DNA from: Penaeus vannamei
Lineage: Eukaryota; Arthropoda; Malacostraca; Decapoda; Penaeidae
Length of the DNA stretch: 10,000 bases
Assembly: GCF_042767895.1 (NCBI RefSeq)
Contig: NC_091551.1
Coordinates: 51,507,936-51,517,935, forward strand
Direction: 5' to 3'
Shown here: positions 9,251 to 10,000 of the stretch, in pieces
How the letters are laid out: every line of letters begins with the position of its first letter
How positions within the stretch are numbered: the stretch's first letter is position 1
The notes under the pieces: model-generated
What the model saw: only the letters and a program-made list of their open reading frames with translations
Told to the model about the DNA's origin: nothing
Databases searched by the model: none
Made by a program: the position numbers and the translations under genes

Positions 9251-9619
9251 AAAAAGAAAATAGAAAGAAAGAGGAAAAATAATGATATCCCCCACACACA
9301 AGCAAGAAAAGTTTAGGCAACAAACTTTGGGAGAAAGACTCTCAGCTAACCTTGATTCGTCGGGCAGAGTGGCTCGGCAGATTCCCCGACAGACCCGACA
9401 AACGAGCCGACAGACCCGACAGACCACTCCTATCTCCGTTGAAAGTCCGAAAGAAGTCGCTTTGACCGAAAGACCAAATTGCCTTGTCCCCTCCGTTGTA
9501 TCTAAGTGGTTGATTTAACGAAGGGGAAACGTAGACAAGTTGTTGGCTGGTCTCCTCGGGATGTGGGTTAGCACTGTGATCTCCTTCACTTGGATTTCCG
9601 CCCTTAATCGCACTGGGTC
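9251..9619. other. Unique, GC-richer sequence, no gene supported
   Basis: After an A/G-rich start, the composition rises in GC from about 9350 to 9610, including a 6-bp stem GTCGGG/CCCGAC around 9359-9390 and the 9-bp minisatellite. Frames are open here on both strands (plus 9282-9518; minus 9342-9827 and 8981-9427), and three overlapping open frames of unlike composition argue for chance. An A-box-like word (9362-9372) was considered for a tRNA-derived element and not accepted. Confidence 0.4.
9386..9424. repeat. CCGACAGAC 9-bp minisatellite, four copies
   Basis: Copies lie at 9386-9394, 9395-9403 (one base changed: CCGACAAAC), 9407-9415 and 9416-9424, with a 3-bp GAG between copies two and three. 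The pair of units also forms a 21-bp period. Because 9 and 3 are multiples of three, any frame through it stays open and reads a short peptide repeat (Arg-Gln-Thr on the plus strand). This is the only GC-rich tandem repeat in the window. Confidence 0.8.
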
Positions 9620-9840
9620 CGTGAATTGGAGGAATATAGGGATGTAAGGGGATTGGATAAAAGGTGGAAGGAGAGGATGAAGAGAAAAGAAGTGAATAAA
9701 AGGGAAGGGAGTTTATAAATGGGTGAAAAAGGGGAGGCATGACTGCAAGGTAAATCAATAAAGTTGAAGAGAAGTAAATAAGAAGATAGAAAGAGTGAAT
9801 AACTGGAAGGGGAAGAAATAAAGGCAAAAGGATTATTTAA
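9620..9840. repeat. Purine-rich strand-asymmetric stretch
   Basis: The plus strand is dominated by GGA, GAA, AAG and GGG words with few pyrimidines (for example GGTGGAAGGAGAGGATGAAG). It is not a clean tandem repeat. The minus-strand frames rich in Ser, Leu and Phe reflect the pyrimidine-rich complement. Confidence 0.6.
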
Positions 9841-9849
9841 ATGGAAGTG

Positions 9850-10000
9850 GATGATAATAATAGTGATAATGATAGTAACAAAAATAATATTGATGGTGAT
9901 AATAGTAACAACAATAATAATAATATCAATGATGATAATGATAGTAGTTGTAGTAATAATCATTATTATTATAATGAGGATAATAATGATGATAATGATA
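9850..10000. repeat. Decayed (AAT/GAT)n field running off the window
   Basis: The plus strand is made of AAT, GAT, AGT and AAC triplets, the reverse complement of the fields at 1290-2880 and 8395-8684. A short inversion of sense (ATCATTATTATTATAAT) appears near 9958-9974. The field continues past the right edge, so its full length is unknown. Confidence 0.8.

Noticed and set aside
9362..9372. A-box-like word GGGCAGAGTGG, possible tRNA or tRNA-derived SINE
   Set aside because: No acceptable B box (GGTTCGANTCC type) lies at the right distance and no cloverleaf can be drawn, so a tRNA or SINE head is not supported.
9282..9518. Plus-strand 78-codon frame through the GC-rich segment
   Set aside because: Two minus-strand frames over the same bases are equally open because of the 9-bp repeat. 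No motif, no start context and no homologous family is recognised.

Overview
The window looks like intergenic or intronic DNA from an animal nuclear genome. I find no protein-coding gene, rRNA or tRNA that I can defend. It is AT-rich and has no compact operon-like gene packing. Roughly half of it is simple-sequence DNA: pure (TA)n, (GT)n, (CT)n and (ATT)n tracts, their compounds, and long decayed trinucleotide fields. This density and mixture fit marine invertebrates with extreme microsatellite load. A penaeid shrimp is my first guess and a coleoid cephalopod my second. That is inference from style only, since no diagnostic gene or SINE is visible.

Layout. Positions 1-185 hold a degenerate ~31-bp tandem repeat, followed by a GA-rich patch and a T22 run. 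Positions 321-1290 are mostly unique. Positions 1290-2880 are a long T-rich trinucleotide field (ATT/ATC/GTT) with a pure (ATT)27 core, a TA tract and a GTT/GTTTT end. Positions 2881-4480 are unique AT-rich DNA interrupted by a 72-bp TA tract. Positions 4481-4870 are a higher-order repeat made of alternating (GA)n and (GT)n blocks. Positions 4871-6602 are mixed: decayed TG/TATG repeats, a poly-A tract, a short GC-rich island, and a local 45-bp duplication. After a 65-bp TA tract, 6668-7264 is mostly unique and contains a weak candidate for a small secreted-peptide ORF on the minus strand.

The most striking object is 7265-8157, about 0.9 kb of alternating (TA)n and (GT)n blocks with consistent polarity and an internal duplication. 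It is followed by a short CpG-containing segment (8158-8335) with a cluster of E-box, CRE-like and YY1-like words. Then come another T-rich trinucleotide field (8395-8684), a 152-bp almost pure homopyrimidine tract (8685-8836), unique DNA, a TA tract (9153-9218), a GC-richer segment with a 9-bp minisatellite (9386-9424), a purine-rich stretch (about 9620-9840), and an AAT/GAT field that runs off the end in the opposite orientation to the earlier ATT fields.

The long open frames (poly-Asn, Ile-Tyr/Val-Cys, His-Thr, Leu-Ser/Arg-Glu) follow directly from the repeats, which lack stop codons in some frames. They should not be read as genes. The points worth attention are repeat architecture and a few small non-repetitive islands. 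I see no evidence for a new gene system.
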